A DNA stretch of 64,000 nucleotides. Source: an uncultured Pseudanabaenaceae cyanobacterium. GTDB taxonomy: Bacteria > Cyanobacteriota > Cyanobacteriia > Pseudanabaenales > Pseudanabaenaceae. Of this stretch, positions 38,453-47,870 are shown piece by piece (position 1 is the first letter of the stretch; each line of letters starts with the position of its first letter). Made by a program: the position numbers and the translations under genes. The stretch is taken from the NCBI GenBank assembly GCA_937927915.1, contig CALGKB010000004.1, forward strand, positions 496,001 through 560,000, given 5' to 3'. Below the pieces are notes generated by a model. It saw only the letters and a program-made list of their open reading frames with translations, was not told where the DNA came from and did no database searches.

Positions 38453-41002
38453 ATGACGCAAGCGATCGAGCGCACACAAATCCTGGCAGATAGTACATGT
38501 CCTGTACAGATTGAAGATGACCGCACGGGTTTAAGTGTAGAGACCATCAAGCGTGCCTTTGCCGACAACCTGTTTTTCATCCAGGGCAAGTACGACGCCA
38601 TTGCCACCCCCAAGGACTACTACATGGCCCTCTCCTACACGATGCGGGATAGATTGCTACAGCGGTGGCTGAAGACCCTCAAGACCTACGCTGAACAAAA
38701 TGTCAAACAGGTATACTACCTCTCAGCGGAATTCCTCATGGGGCGGCACCTGGGCAACAGCCTGATCAACCTCAACATCTACGACAATGTGAAGCAGGCA
38801 TTGGCAGAGTCGGGCTTGAACCTAGAAGAAATCCTAGAGATTGAACCTGACCCTGGACTGGGAAATGGGGGGTTGGGGCGCTTAGCAGCCTGTTTCCTGG
38901 ACTCCCTGGCGACCCTGGAAATCCCTGCTATGGGCTACGGCATTCGCTATGAGTTTGGCATCTTCCATCAGAGCATTCAGGACGGTTGGCAGGTGGAAAT
39001 CCCCGACAAATGGCTGCGGGGGGGTAATCCCTGGGAAATCGAGCGTATTGATGAAACCGTAGAAGTAAAATACGGCGGGTACACGGAAATTTACCACGAT
39101 GACAAGGGCAGACCCCATGTCCGCTGGATTCCTGAACAGACAGTAATCGGTGTTCCCTACGATACGCCTATCCCTGGCTATGCCACCAATACGGTCAACA
39201 CTCTGCGCCTGTGGAAAGCAGAAGCGGGGGAAGATTTCAATTTCCAAGCCTTCAATGCGGGGGACTATGACGGCGCGGTGGCAAGCAAGATGCGATCGGA
39301 GACCATCTCCAAAGTGTTATATCCCAACGACAACACTCCCCAGGGGCGGCAACTGCGCCTAGAACAACAGTTCTTCTTTGTCTCCTGTTCCTTACAAGAC
39401 CTCATTCGCCGTCACCTCAAGCTCAATCCCAGTCTGGACAATCTCCATGAAAAGGCGGCAATTCAGTTGAATGATACTCACCCCGCTGTGGCGGTAGCGG
39501 AGTTGATGCGGCTGCTGGTGGATGAACACAACATGGATTGGGATAAAGCCTGGTGGATTACGCAACAAACGATCGCTTACACCAACCACACCCTCATGCC
39601 GGAGGCACTGGAAAAATGGTCAGTAGATTTGTTCAGTCGAGTGCTGCCCCGCCATCTGGAGATCATCTATGAGATCAACCATCGCTTTTTGGAGGACATC
39701 AGAAGTTGGTATCCCAAGGATGAAGAGCTAGTAGCGCGTCTATCTCTGATCGAAGAGGGAATGGAAAAGAAGGTGCGCATGGCGCATCTGGCAACGGTGG
39801 GCAGTCACAAGGTGAATGGCGTAGCGGCTTTGCACACGGAGTTGTTGAAGAAGGATGTCCTGCGGGACTTCTATCACCTGTGGCCGGAAAAATTCACCAA
39901 CAAGACAAATGGAGTCACACCACGCCGCTGGCTGTTGCTCAGCAACCCTGAGTTATCTGCCTTGATCAGCGAAAAAATTGGCAAAAACTGGCTCACCCAC
40001 ACAGAAGAACTGCGGCAGTTAGAGCAATTCCTCAATGACGGCGAGTTCTGTCAGCGCTGGCGGCAGATCAAGCAAAACAACAAACAGAGGTTAGCACGGT
40101 ACATTCTGCAGCACACGGGCATTGAAGTGAATGTCAATTCCCTCTTTGACATCCAAGTCAAACGGATTCACGAATACAAGCGGCAGCACTTGGCTATTCT
40201 CCATGTCATCACCCTCTACCACCGCATCAAACAGAATCCCAGCATAGACATTGTACCTCGCACCTTTATCTTTGGCGGTAAGGCAGCGCCTGGCTATTTC
40301 ATGGCAAAGTTGATCATCAAGTTGATCAATTCTGTGGCTAATGTGGTCAACCGGGACCCCGATGTGCATGGACGTTTGAAGGTGGTCTTCTTACCCAACT
40401 TCACTGTCTCCCAAGGACAGGTCATTTACCCGGCAGCGGACTTGTCAGAACAAATTTCTACGGCTGGCAAAGAAGCCTCTGGCACAGGCAATATGAAGTT
40501 TGCTATGAACGGGGCGTTGACCATCGGGACCCTAGACGGTGCCAACATTGAAATTCGCGAAGAGGTGGGAGCGGAAAACTTCTTCCTCTTTGGCTTGACG
40601 GCGGAGGAGGTATACCGCTTGAAGGCGGAGGGCTATGACCCCCAAACCTACTACAACGAAAACGAGATGTTGAAGATTGTCATCGATCGGATTGCCGAAG
40701 GTGACTTTTCCCCTGCTCATCCCGATTTGTTCAGACCCCTAGTGGACTCATTGCTCTACCATGATACCTATATGCTGTTTGCCGATTATCAGTCCTACAT
40801 TGACTGTCAAGACCGCGTAGCAGAACAGTACCGCAATCAAGAGCAGTGGACAAAGATGTCTATCCTCAACTCCGCCAGGGTAGGCAAGTTCTCCTCCGAT
40901 CGCACAATTCGGGAATACTGCGAAGAAATTTGGCGCGTCAAACCCGTCAAGATTCAGTTGGAGCAGTACCAACAGGAGAAAGCGGGCATCCATGAATTCT
41001 AG
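38453..41002 (+). CDS. glgP: Glycogen phosphorylase
   Basis: PLP-dependent enzyme that releases glucose-1-phosphate from glycogen, the substrate of the Pgm encoded just upstream. The 849-residue product has the family segments NGGLGRLAACFLDSLATLEI, RWLLLSNPELS, QVKRIHEYKRQHL and the PLP-lysine motif EASGTGNMKFAMNGALTIGT. ATG 38453 has aggagg 8 bases upstream; the frame is also open across the end of pgm but without homology. The last 56 bp overlap the convergent FGGY kinase gene, the longest overlap in the window. Confidence 0.97.
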   Translation: MTQAIERTQILADSTCPVQIEDDRTGLSVETIKRAFADNLFFIQGKYDAIATPKDYYMALSYTMRDRLLQRWLKTLKTYAEQNVKQVYYLSAEFLMGRHLGNSLINLNIYDNVKQALAESGLNLEEILEIEPDPGLGNGGLGRLAACFLDSLATLEIPAMGYGIRYEFGIFHQSIQDGWQVEIPDKWLRGGNPWEIERIDETVEVKYGGYTEIYHDDKGRPHVRWIPEQTVIGVPYDTPIPGYATNTVNTLRLWKAEAGEDFNFQAFNAGDYDGAVASKMRSETISKVLYPNDNTPQGRQLRLEQQFFFVSCSLQDLIRRHLKLNPSLDNLHEKAAIQLNDTHPAVAVAELMRLLVDEHNMDWDKAWWITQQTIAYTNHTLMPEALEKWSVDLFSRVLPRHLEIIYEINHRFLEDIRSWYPKDEELVARLSLIEEGMEKKVRMAHLATVGSHKVNGVAALHTELLKKDVLRDFYHLWPEKFTNKTNGVTPRRWLLLSNPELSALISEKIGKNWLTHTEELRQLEQFLNDGEFCQRWRQIKQNNKQRLARYILQHTGIEVNVNSLFDIQVKRIHEYKRQHLAILHVITLYHRIKQNPSIDIVPRTFIFGGKAAPGYFMAKLIIKLINSVANVVNRDPDVHGRLKVVFLPNFTVSQGQVIYPAADLSEQISTAGKEASGTGNMKFAMNGALTIGTLDGANIEIREEVGAENFFLFGLTAEEVYRLKAEGYDPQTYYNENEMLKIVIDRIAEGDFSPAHPDLFRPLVDSLLYHDTYMLFADYQSYIDCQDRVAEQYRNQEQWTKMSILNSARVGKFSSDRTIREYCEEIWRVKPVKIQLEQYQQEKAGIHEF

Positions 41003-42230
41003 GCAATAGAGCAGCGCCATAGGCAGCTTCTGCATGGCGGGGGGGAAGAAAGGGTACACCCAGGTAATTCTGTCTAATGGCAGTCCAGGTGGTATTCTTA
41101 GCTCCCCCTCCCACCGTATAGAGGGCAATGAGTCTCTCTGCTCCCAATTCCCGCAGACGGGTGTAACCTAAACTCTCAATCTCGGCGATGCCTTCCAGGA
41201 GTCCCTGCAGAAATAACTCCTCCCGATCGGGTCTAGGGGTGAGACGGGGTGCCAAGTCGGGGTCAGAGATAGGAAAGCGCTCCCCTGGGTGCAAGAGGGG
41301 GTAATAGTGGAGGTGGGTGGGTTGCTGTGGGTCGATGCGGTTACTGAGGGCAGCAATTTGGTCAGGGGTAAAGAAGTGGGCAAGGACTGCTCCCCCTGTA
41401 TTGGATGCTCCCCCCGCTAGCCAGTAGGTCTTACCTTGGTAATGCCAGCGATGACTGTAAACCCCATATTCCCTGCTAAAAATGGGCTGACTGGTCAGAA
41501 TCTTGACAGTAAGGGTGGAGCCGAGGGAAGTGACCCCTATGCCGCCTCGGAAGTTATCCCCCACTGCCGCTAGGAAGGCTGCGTTGCTATCCGTTGTGCC
41601 GCTACTAATTTGACAGTCGGGGTTAATCTGTAACTCCCGTGCCACCTGGGGAGCAATGGGGGCAACGATCGTGCCGGGGGCTACTACCTGGGGGAGGGGA
41701 AACCCCAATTCTAAAATGGCTGGGGGGTAGCTAAGGTTAACGGGGTCAAAACCCAGTTTGAGAGCATTGTGCCAGTCCGTCGTCCCCTGCTGTCGATGCA
41801 GAAAAAAGCTGACCCGATCGCTGTGGTGTACTAATTGCCAACCTGGTTGCCAGACAGAGCGGAGATTGACCAAACGGGCGAGGGTAGAAGTGCTGCTTAA
41901 AACAACAGGGGATTCAGGACAGATGGCTGCCAAAGTTGCCAGAGCTGACCTCCCGCTGGAGTCATTGTATACTTGTACAGGCAATTGCCCATTCCCCTGG
42001 CAGTCACAGACAACGAATGTCCCCGAGGTACCCGCGATCGTGATTGTCCCTAGGGCTTGTCTGATTTCGAGGGGAATCTGGTGGATTAGATGCCACAGGG
42101 CAGGCTGCCAAGTCCTCTCCTCTGCCAGGTCATAGCTGGTCTTCGCCGTGCAGAGTTCCGTGCCATCCCCATCAATTACCACTACACGGGCACCAGAAGT
42201 ACCAAAGTCAAAGCCTGCTAGGAACATCAC
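40947..42230 (-). CDS. FGGY-family carbohydrate kinase, ribulokinase-like
   Basis: A 427-residue sugar kinase of the FGGY/ASKHA fold. The opening LAGFDFGTSGARVVVIDGDG is the phosphate-1 motif. Later segments are IAGTSGTFVVCDCQGN, NALKLGFDP, GTTDSNAAFLAAVGD, GVTSLGSTLTVKIL, GGASNTGGAVLAHFF and VGGGAKNTTW. The layout closely resembles the cyanobacterial D-ribulose kinase of Synechococcus elongatus as I recall it, so D-ribulose is the likeliest substrate, although xylulokinase-like activity cannot be excluded. GTG 42230 or ATG 42227 is the start. It overlaps the K+ channel gene by 4 bp and glgP by 56 bp. Confidence 0.85.
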   Translation of the reverse strand: MMFLAGFDFGTSGARVVVIDGDGTELCTAKTSYDLAEERTWQPALWHLIHQIPLEIRQALGTITIAGTSGTFVVCDCQGNGQLPVQVYNDSSGRSALATLAAICPESPVVLSSTSTLARLVNLRSVWQPGWQLVHHSDRVSFFLHRQQGTTDWHNALKLGFDPVNLSYPPAILELGFPLPQVVAPGTIVAPIAPQVARELQINPDCQISSGTTDSNAAFLAAVGDNFRGGIGVTSLGSTLTVKILTSQPIFSREYGVYSHRWHYQGKTYWLAGGASNTGGAVLAHFFTPDQIAALSNRIDPQQPTHLHYYPLLHPGERFPISDPDLAPRLTPRPDREELFLQGLLEGIAEIESLGYTRLRELGAERLIALYTVGGGAKNTTWTAIRQNYLGVPFLPPRHAEAAYGAALLPRIHGCPLSPVGTAPTES

Positions 42231-43360
42231 TTCTCCTCTTCCCCTGCCTGACGGGGCGGGCGTACATTTTCCGTACTAGGACTGCTCAGTAATTGGTTCA
42301 ATTGTCGCAACTGGTCCGCTGTGCCCATGCAGATCAACCGATCGCCGTCGTGCAAAATTGTCTCCCCACTTGGTCCTGCAATCAACTCCCCATCCCGACG
42401 CCGAATTGCCAACACCAATGCCCCCGTACGGGATCGGAACTTAGTTTGCGTTAGACTCTGCCCCACAAAAGAACACAGTTGCGCATCCAGGACGTACTCT
42501 TCAATGTAAAACGATCGGTTCGTCCCCGAAATAATGCCATCGACAAAGTCCATAACCTGGGGACGGAGAGCTGCTGCCGCCATCCGTCTGCCCCCTGTGA
42601 TGTAGGGAGAAATTACCTCATCTGCCCCTGCCCGCCGTAACTTCTGCATAGCTTCCTCTGTACTTGCCCGCGCCACCGCCCGAATTTTGGGATTGAGGGA
42701 CTTGGCAGACAGGACAGTGTAGAGATTTTCCGCATCGGAAGGTAGACTCGCCACAATACACACCGCCCGATCGATGCCCACCTTAAGCAGCGTCTCATCC
42801 AAAGTGGCATCCCCTAGGAGGGTGAGATAGCCCTGTTCCTCCGCAATTTTGAGGGCATCGGCATCCTGGTCCACCACAATAAAGGGAATACCCTCTGCCG
42901 CAAATTCCAACGCCACCTGCTTCCCCGTCCTGCCAAAGCCACAGAGAATATAATGACGATCGAGCTTGCCCATTACCCGTCGTTGTTGCCGCATCTTGAC
43001 AACCTCTTGGAAATAGCCCTGAATCACTGCCTCGGAAACGCGGTTAACCATGTACCCCACCGTGATAATGCCTGAAAGGATGAGAGCGATCGTGAAAATT
43101 CTGCCGTCCGGCTGCAGGGGATGAATTTCCCCAAACCCCACCGTCGACAGAGTGATCACCGTCATATAGACCGCGTCCAGCCAGCCCCACCCCTCTAGGA
43201 AGCGATAGCCCAATACCCCCACCACCGCCAGGGTAATAAAAGCTACTATCCCCCCTACCAGGTCTCGCCGCAAGCCCTGCAATTGTTTGCTGAGGGCAAA
43301 ACGGTCCCCCACCCCTGATCCGCGCCGATCGAGGGAGCTTGCCGACCTCCGAACAACCAC
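42227..43360 (-). CDS. Two-TM potassium channel with RCK (TrkA-N and TrkA-C) domains
   Basis: A 377-residue K+ channel subunit of the MthK type. Two transmembrane helices (about 38-58 and 92-112) flank a pore loop with selectivity filter TLSTVGFGE. The cytoplasmic part has a TrkA-N/RCK Rossmann domain (HYILCGFGRTGKQVALEFAA, VVDQDADAL) and a TrkA-C domain (LIAGPSGETILHDGDRLICM). Four subunits would form the pore, gated by ligand at the RCK ring. GTG start at 43360. It precedes the kinase gene with a 4-bp overlap, which suggests co-transcription without an obvious functional link. Confidence 0.92.
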   Translation of the reverse strand: MVVRRSASSLDRRGSGVGDRFALSKQLQGLRRDLVGGIVAFITLAVVGVLGYRFLEGWGWLDAVYMTVITLSTVGFGEIHPLQPDGRIFTIALILSGIITVGYMVNRVSEAVIQGYFQEVVKMRQQRRVMGKLDRHYILCGFGRTGKQVALEFAAEGIPFIVVDQDADALKIAEEQGYLTLLGDATLDETLLKVGIDRAVCIVASLPSDAENLYTVLSAKSLNPKIRAVARASTEEAMQKLRRAGADEVISPYITGGRRMAAAALRPQVMDFVDGIISGTNRSFYIEEYVLDAQLCSFVGQSLTQTKFRSRTGALVLAIRRRDGELIAGPSGETILHDGDRLICMGTADQLRQLNQLLSSPSTENVRPPRQAGEEEK

Positions 43361-43462
43361 TGTAACCCCTGCCTATACTTAATATTACTTTACCTTAGGG
43401 AGCCAAATTGTTTCCAAGCTATCTGAGCTTAAAATAGAGAGTAGCTGACATTTTGAGGAGAT

Positions 43463-43669
43463 ATGACTGAGCAACCCGAAGCCAAGCCCTCTGTACCCAT
43501 CGACCCCGATCTATTGGCGGAGTTAGCTGAAATTACCTCTGACCCCAGCCAGGTCATCGATACTGCCGTGCGCCAGTGGTTACAACGCCGTGCCATCAAA
43601 GAAGCCGAAGGTTCCCGTCCCATGCCTGTCAACCCCTTTGTGCCACCCCGGGGCGAGTGGAACGACTAG
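43463..43669 (+). CDS. Small conserved-looking protein upstream of rsmA
   Basis: A 68-residue acidic to polar protein (MTEQPEAKPSVPIDPDLL... NPFVPPRGEWND) that I do not recognise as a named family. The centre, LAEITSDPSQVIDTAVRQWL, looks like a helical segment that could be a degenerate ribbon-helix-helix or a protein-contact helix. A good ribosome site (gaggag) precedes ATG 43463. Its end overlaps the probable GTG start of rsmA by 13 bp, consistent with translational coupling, so it is likely a real gene. Function unknown. Confidence 0.65.
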   Translation: MTEQPEAKPSVPIDPDLLAELAEITSDPSQVIDTAVRQWLQRRAIKEAEGSRPMPVNPFVPPRGEWND

Positions 43670-44457
43670 TTTATCCCCGCAAGCGCTTTGGGCAACATTG
43701 GCTTAGGGAGGAAGGTGTTCTGGCTGCTATTGTGGCCGCTGCCGCCCTTACGCCTACCGATCGGGTTTTAGAAATTGGACCAGGTACAGGCAATCTCACC
43801 GCCAGAATTTTACCCTTAGTTGGTCACCTGACAGCTATAGAACTCGATCGGGATTTATGCCAGCATCTCAGGAGCCGTTTTACTTCTCCCCATTTCCGCC
43901 TCTTGGAGGGGGATATTTTGCAGCTGCCCATCCCCAAAGAAATTAACAAGGTAGTAGCTAACATCCCCTACAATATCACGGGAGAAATCCTGCAATTATT
44001 ATTGGGCACAATTAGCAAGCCAGTGCAACAATTTGAGACGATTGTGTTATTAGTACAGCGAGAAATTGCCGAGCGATTGACCAGTCAGCCAGGCACCAGT
44101 AGTTATGGCGCTCTCACAGTCAGGTGTCAATATTTAGCTGCTTGTCAGTGGATCAGGGATGTTCCCCCCAGTTGTTTTACCCCCCCACCCAAGGTGCATT
44201 CCGCTGTAATTAAGTTGACCCCCCGCCCTCCCCAACTCCTACCCCAATCTCCCCCCTGGTTGGAGACAATTTTACGTGTCGGATTTGCCCAAAAACGGAA
44301 GATGCTACGCAATAATTTGCAGAGTTTGCTCGATCGTGCCCACCTCCTCCATATCTTTAATGACCTGGGCATTTCTGAGACAGCGCGGGCAGAAAATTTA
44401 AGCCTAGAACAGTGGATAAAATTAGCAGATGCCACACTGAGTTTGAGGGTGAGATAA
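43657..44457 (+). CDS. rsmA: 16S rRNA (adenine1518/1519-N6) dimethyltransferase
   Basis: RsmA/KsgA dimethylates two adenines in the 3' hairpin of 16S rRNA and acts as a late 30S assembly checkpoint. About 266 residues. The N-terminus PRKRFGQHWL is the family signature, followed by the SAM motif VLEIGPGTGNLTARI, AIELDRDL, LEGDILQL and the catalytic NIPYNITG. GTG at 43657 (MERLVYPRKRFG) is the best start; the frame extends upstream through the small protein gene without homology. Its stop codon overlaps the next gene's ATG by one base (taatg). Confidence 0.94.
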   Translation: MERLVYPRKRFGQHWLREEGVLAAIVAAAALTPTDRVLEIGPGTGNLTARILPLVGHLTAIELDRDLCQHLRSRFTSPHFRLLEGDILQLPIPKEINKVVANIPYNITGEILQLLLGTISKPVQQFETIVLLVQREIAERLTSQPGTSSYGALTVRCQYLAACQWIRDVPPSCFTPPPKVHSAVIKLTPRPPQLLPQSPPWLETILRVGFAQKRKMLRNNLQSLLDRAHLLHIFNDLGISETARAENLSLEQWIKLADATLSLRVR

Positions 44458-45383
44458 TGCGCTTATTTTTAACGGGAGCCAGTGGTTGCGTTGGTCACTA
44501 TTTAGTAGAATCCCTCCTGCAATCTACCGATTTAGAACTGTTTTTACTGGTACGCCATCCCCAGAAATTGTTATTTCCACCTCACCCCCGCATCCATATC
44601 CTGCCCGGTAAAATCCAAGACATTCACAATTACAGAGAGTTATTACAGACTATGGATATAGTGATCAGTGCCGCTGCCTCGTGGGGGGGGAAAGAAGAAG
44701 TATTTGCCACTAATGTCACAGGCACAGTGTCACTATTTAGCTTGTTAAATCCCGATCGGTTGCAGTTGGCTATCTACTTTTCTACTGCTAGTATTTTAGA
44801 CAGCAATAATAACCTCCTACCTCAAGCAGAAACGATCGGGACAGACTACATTAAATCCAAATATCAAGCGCTGCAAAAAATTGAAAGAATGTGGTTAAAC
44901 GATCGGTTAATTGTTGTCTTTCCCACATTAGTATTTGGGGGGGGACAGGATAAACCCTATTCCCATCTATCGGGTGGGCTGCGAGAAGTAACTAAATATA
45001 TCAAACTAATCAAATGGCTACGGGTAGAAGGCACATTTCACTTTATTCATGCCCAGGATATTGCCACTGTTATCACCCATTTAGTGCAGCATCCCCCCCA
45101 CCAGTTCCCCCAGCGCTTAGTACTAGGAAATCCCCCTATTACAGTCAACCAAGCGGTGGCGGCAGCCTGCGAACTATTGCAAGAAAAAATCTACTGGCAA
45201 TTCCCTCTGACCCCCTGGCTGATTAATGTGCTGATCAAACTTTTCCATGTACAAATGGCAGACTGGGATCGCTTTTGTTTAGCACAACGACATTTCATCT
45301 ATCAAGCAGTCAATCCTAGTACCTTTCACCTACCGTGCCATTACTCCCAAGTGCAAGACCTCCTAGCAGAAGTCAAGGACTAG
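44457..45383 (+). CDS. NAD-dependent epimerase/dehydratase family protein
   Basis: Extended short-chain dehydrogenase of 308 residues. The N-terminal cofactor motif MRLFLTGASGCVGHYLVESL has the GxxGxxG pattern. The catalytic Ser lies in IYFSTASIL. The expected YxxxK appears as DYIKSKYQA, where spacing makes the Tyr-Lys pair plausible but not certain. Substrate unknown; it could be a nucleotide-sugar or an isoprenoid/lipid compound. ATG 44457 follows rsmA with a 1-bp overlap. The 3' end overlaps the convergent FHA gene by 11 bp. Confidence 0.82.
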   Translation: MRLFLTGASGCVGHYLVESLLQSTDLELFLLVRHPQKLLFPPHPRIHILPGKIQDIHNYRELLQTMDIVISAAASWGGKEEVFATNVTGTVSLFSLLNPDRLQLAIYFSTASILDSNNNLLPQAETIGTDYIKSKYQALQKIERMWLNDRLIVVFPTLVFGGGQDKPYSHLSGGLREVTKYIKLIKWLRVEGTFHFIHAQDIATVITHLVQHPPHQFPQRLVLGNPPITVNQAVAAACELLQEKIYWQFPLTPWLINVLIKLFHVQMADWDRFCLAQRHFIYQAVNPSTFHLPCHYSQVQDLLAEVKD

Positions 45384-46011
45384 ATTGCAGCTTTTGATAA
45401 ATAGTACAAGCGATGGTGATGTATTCTTCTCGACTGAGATGTAAATCTCTCAGTTCTTCCACAACCGTATCATAGCATTCCCGAAAGACGTTCACTTCTC
45501 TTTTTAGAGTCGTAGGAGTATGGGGACGGTTGACTTTAGTTGGTTCATTTTCCTCAATAAAAGCTTCGATCGTCTGTTCGGCAGTGAGGACATTCCCCTT
45601 GAGTTTGCGATATTCCGGATGTTTGACCTTGTCTTCTACTTCCTGGTCAGACAGAATGGGAGTGCGATAGATAAGAAAGACCTTACCCCCTAAACTGATT
45701 TCATCACCATCTTGCAAGACGTGCTTTTTCACAGGCACACCGTTGACCAAAACACCATTGGCGCTGGGCTTACCTTCCAAGTTGCCGTCTTGAATGACAT
45801 AACGATACTGTTTGTCAGGGGTAGGCGTACGCAAAAGGATAGCGTGTTGACGGGAGACAGACTCGCCATGCACAACAATTGCATTACTGGGGTCTCTACC
45901 GATAGAATACATGCTGGCGTCTAACAAAAATGTCTGCACCCCCCGATCGTCATTCACGGTCAGCAAGTGCCGCAGGGTCGCCTCACTACTACCTTTGCGA
46001 AATATTCCCAT
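45373..46011 (-). CDS. FHA-domain protein
   Basis: A 212-residue protein with a forkhead-associated domain at residues about 20-120. Motifs are YSIGRDPSNAIVVHGESVSRQHA with the phosphothreonine-binding Arg, Ser and His, then SANGVLVNGVPV and LQDGDEISLGGKVFLIY. The C-terminal 90 residues are helical and charged. FHA domains read Ser/Thr phosphorylation, so a kinase partner is expected elsewhere. I chose ATG 46011 (MGIFRKGSS); the frame is open eight codons further. The 743 bp upstream carry no recognised gene. Confidence 0.85.
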   Translation of the reverse strand: MGIFRKGSSEATLRHLLTVNDDRGVQTFLLDASMYSIGRDPSNAIVVHGESVSRQHAILLRTPTPDKQYRYVIQDGNLEGKPSANGVLVNGVPVKKHVLQDGDEISLGGKVFLIYRTPILSDQEVEDKVKHPEYRKLKGNVLTAEQTIEAFIEENEPTKVNRPHTPTTLKREVNVFRECYDTVVEELRDLHLSREEYITIACTIYQKLQSSP

Positions 46012-46754
46012 AGAAAAACAAATGCTAGAAATCAAGCTTACTTAGTATATTACACCATCTCTCTTGTTGATGGTGCGGTTGCGAAATCTTAAAGCGATCG
46101 GTGTTACTCCATCTACACTAATGGCAATAACTTTAAGTTTTGTTTAATATTGTTCTCCTCCGCAGAATGGAAAAGAGTGTGGTGGAGCAATCAGTCTGCA
46201 GGTAGCATACAATGCTGAACACTTTTACCATAGACACTTTCCAGGCAGTATATACAGCTTTGGATATTAGTACACAAGACTGAGAAGGGGGTATAGTATT
46301 GAGAATCAACATAAAACTTTATATCTAGGTAACCCTAGTTATAGCCTAACCAGCAAAATTAGAAAACTTGCTTATGTCGGGCTAACAAACCTTAATTTAT
46401 TTATCAGTTTGTTTCCCCATTTACTATCTCCTTGCATTAACTGGAACAGCAAATTCTTGCCTTAATCCTGTCTTTCAACACCATTGTCAAAAACCATGTG
46501 GGCGGCTTGGGGAACTGGGATAGAAAAGCGCTTTCCTAGAAACTCTGCATTCTCTGCTAGGGAGGTCGGTATTAAATTGGGTGCATTATGGCAGTCTCAC
46601 TAAAGAGGGTACCCGTAATCCCGCACGGGTAAGCTATGGTAAACCTTTTTATCCCTTTCATGGGTAAGAGTACGCTCACAAACTGGGAAATTTTCACCCA
46701 AGGATTGACGCTCTTTCCCCTTTCCCCCTCTCCCCCCATCTGCCCTGACCACGA
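46012..46754. other. Long AT-rich region without a recognised gene
   Basis: This is the longest gene-free stretch between intact genes. It is clearly more AT-rich than its neighbours. I see no protein gene on either strand; the minus-strand frame at 46600-46812 is an artefact of reading through the tRNA-Pro gene. Hairpins by eye are acccgt/acgggt (46611-46630, 8-base loop) and ctagg/cctag (about 46335-46350). It probably holds the FHA gene promoter on the left and could encode a small RNA, but nothing matched an RNA family I know. Confidence 0.4.
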
Positions 46755-46828
46755 TCGGGATGACAGGATTTGAACCTGCGACTCCCTCGTCCCGAACGAG
46801 GTGCGCTACCAAGCTGCGCTACATCCCG
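46755..46828 (-). tRNA. tRNA-Pro (anticodon CGG)
   Basis: A 74-base cloverleaf on the minus strand. The acceptor stem is CGGGATG paired with CATCCCG, the D arm is GCGC...GCGC with loop AGCTTGGTA, the anticodon loop ttcggga lies between cctcg and cgagg, and the T arm is gcagg/ttcaaat/cctgt. The anticodon at loop positions 34-36 is CGG, reading proline CCG codons. The 3' CCA is not encoded. It lies 20 bp upstream of the csaB stop end on the other side, with csaB on the same strand. Confidence 0.95.
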
Positions 46829-46847
46829 TAGTAACCATCATACCAGA

Positions 46848-47870
46848 TTAGAGACCTTCTAGGAGATGGGAATGGAGGAGCGCTCGATCGTTTACTGCCG
46901 TGATTTGCGTAGGACTGAGAGCCTCCCCATTGGCGAAGTGTTCCAGCCAGGCTTGGCAGAGGTGTTTGGGGTCAGTAATTTCGGCAACGCTACAGCCAGG
47001 GAGGGCAAATTCCTGCATCAATTGGCGGACTTTGGGGTCATAGTCAATAGCCCAACAGCGGTTTTCCTGGGATAGAGCCATAATCAGACTGTGGAAGCGC
47101 ATCCCGATCGTCATTTCTACCCCCGCAAACAAGCCCTTGAGACTGTGGGGCTTTTCTACCACCACGATCGTACTGTGGGGTATGCGTAAAAATTCCGCTA
47201 TTGTCCTATCTTGGGCGGGTTGCAAGGGGAGGAGGAGAATATGGGTGTCGGTTGCTTGTTGAAAATAGGTGAGGGCAGTTTTGAGAATGGCTAGGCGCTC
47301 TTGGTTGAGGTCAGGGTGGGGACGGAGAGCCACAGCTACCCTGGGAGCAGGCAGTTGCCAAATAGGAGCCGATCGGTCTGGTGCCAATGCCCACACCGGG
47401 TCAGGAGCGACTAACACCTCATAACCCCAACTGCGCAACAACTGGGCGGAGAGGTTGTCCCGTACACTGATACGATCGATCCCTGGCAACACCTGTCTCG
47501 TAAACCAGCGGGTGAAGGAGTGATGGAGAGGTCCTATGCCCTGTGCCCAAGCGATCGTGGTTAAACCCAACCTTTTTGCCAACCCCATCAAACCGCCGTA
47601 ATAAAACGGACTGCGCCAACTAGTCACATCTTGGATCAGACTACCCCCACCCCAGATGAAGACTTCTGAGCGTTGCAAAGTGCCCACAATTGCCGCCCAG
47701 TTATACCGATCGATCGCTTCCACCTGATGCAGTTTTGCCGTACCCAGGGGGTCAGCAGAAAGAACGATGGGTTGTATGTGCTTGGGCAAGAGCTGTAGCA
47801 AAGTCGCCAATAGAGCTTCATCCCCAGCGTTGCCCCTACCGTAATAGCCGCAGATGACTGCCCTAGTCAT
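46848..47870 (-). CDS. csaB: Polysaccharide pyruvyl transferase CsaB
   Basis: A 340-residue enzyme of the CsaB family, which adds ketal-linked pyruvate to cell-wall polysaccharide; in other bacteria this modification anchors S-layer SLH domains, and cyanobacterial outer-membrane SLH porins are probable beneficiaries. The opening RAVICGYYGRGNAGDEALLA is diagnostic. Further family segments are SEVFIWGGGSLIQDVTSWRS, TIAWAQGIGPL, SVRDNLSAQLLRSWG and GMRFHSLIMAL. I place the start at ATG 47870; the open frame extends 26 codons into the upstream gene. It overlaps the CRR6 gene by 8 bp. Confidence 0.92.
   Translation of the reverse strand: MTRAVICGYYGRGNAGDEALLATLLQLLPKHIQPIVLSADPLGTAKLHQVEAIDRYNWAAIVGTLQRSEVFIWGGGSLIQDVTSWRSPFYYGGLMGLAKRLGLTTIAWAQGIGPLHHSFTRWFTRQVLPGIDRISVRDNLSAQLLRSWGYEVLVAPDPVWALAPDRSAPIWQLPAPRVAVALRPHPDLNQERLAILKTALTYFQQATDTHILLLPLQPAQDRTIAEFLRIPHSTIVVVEKPHSLKGLFAGVEMTIGMRFHSLIMALSQENRCWAIDYDPKVRQLMQEFALPGCSVAEITDPKHLCQAWLEHFANGEALSPTQITAVNDRALLHSHLLEGL

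Noticed and set aside
46600-46812. Minus-strand open frame with GVAGSNPVIP-like translation.
   Set aside because: It reads through the tRNA-Pro gene; this peptide pattern is a well-known translation artefact of tRNA 3' halves.
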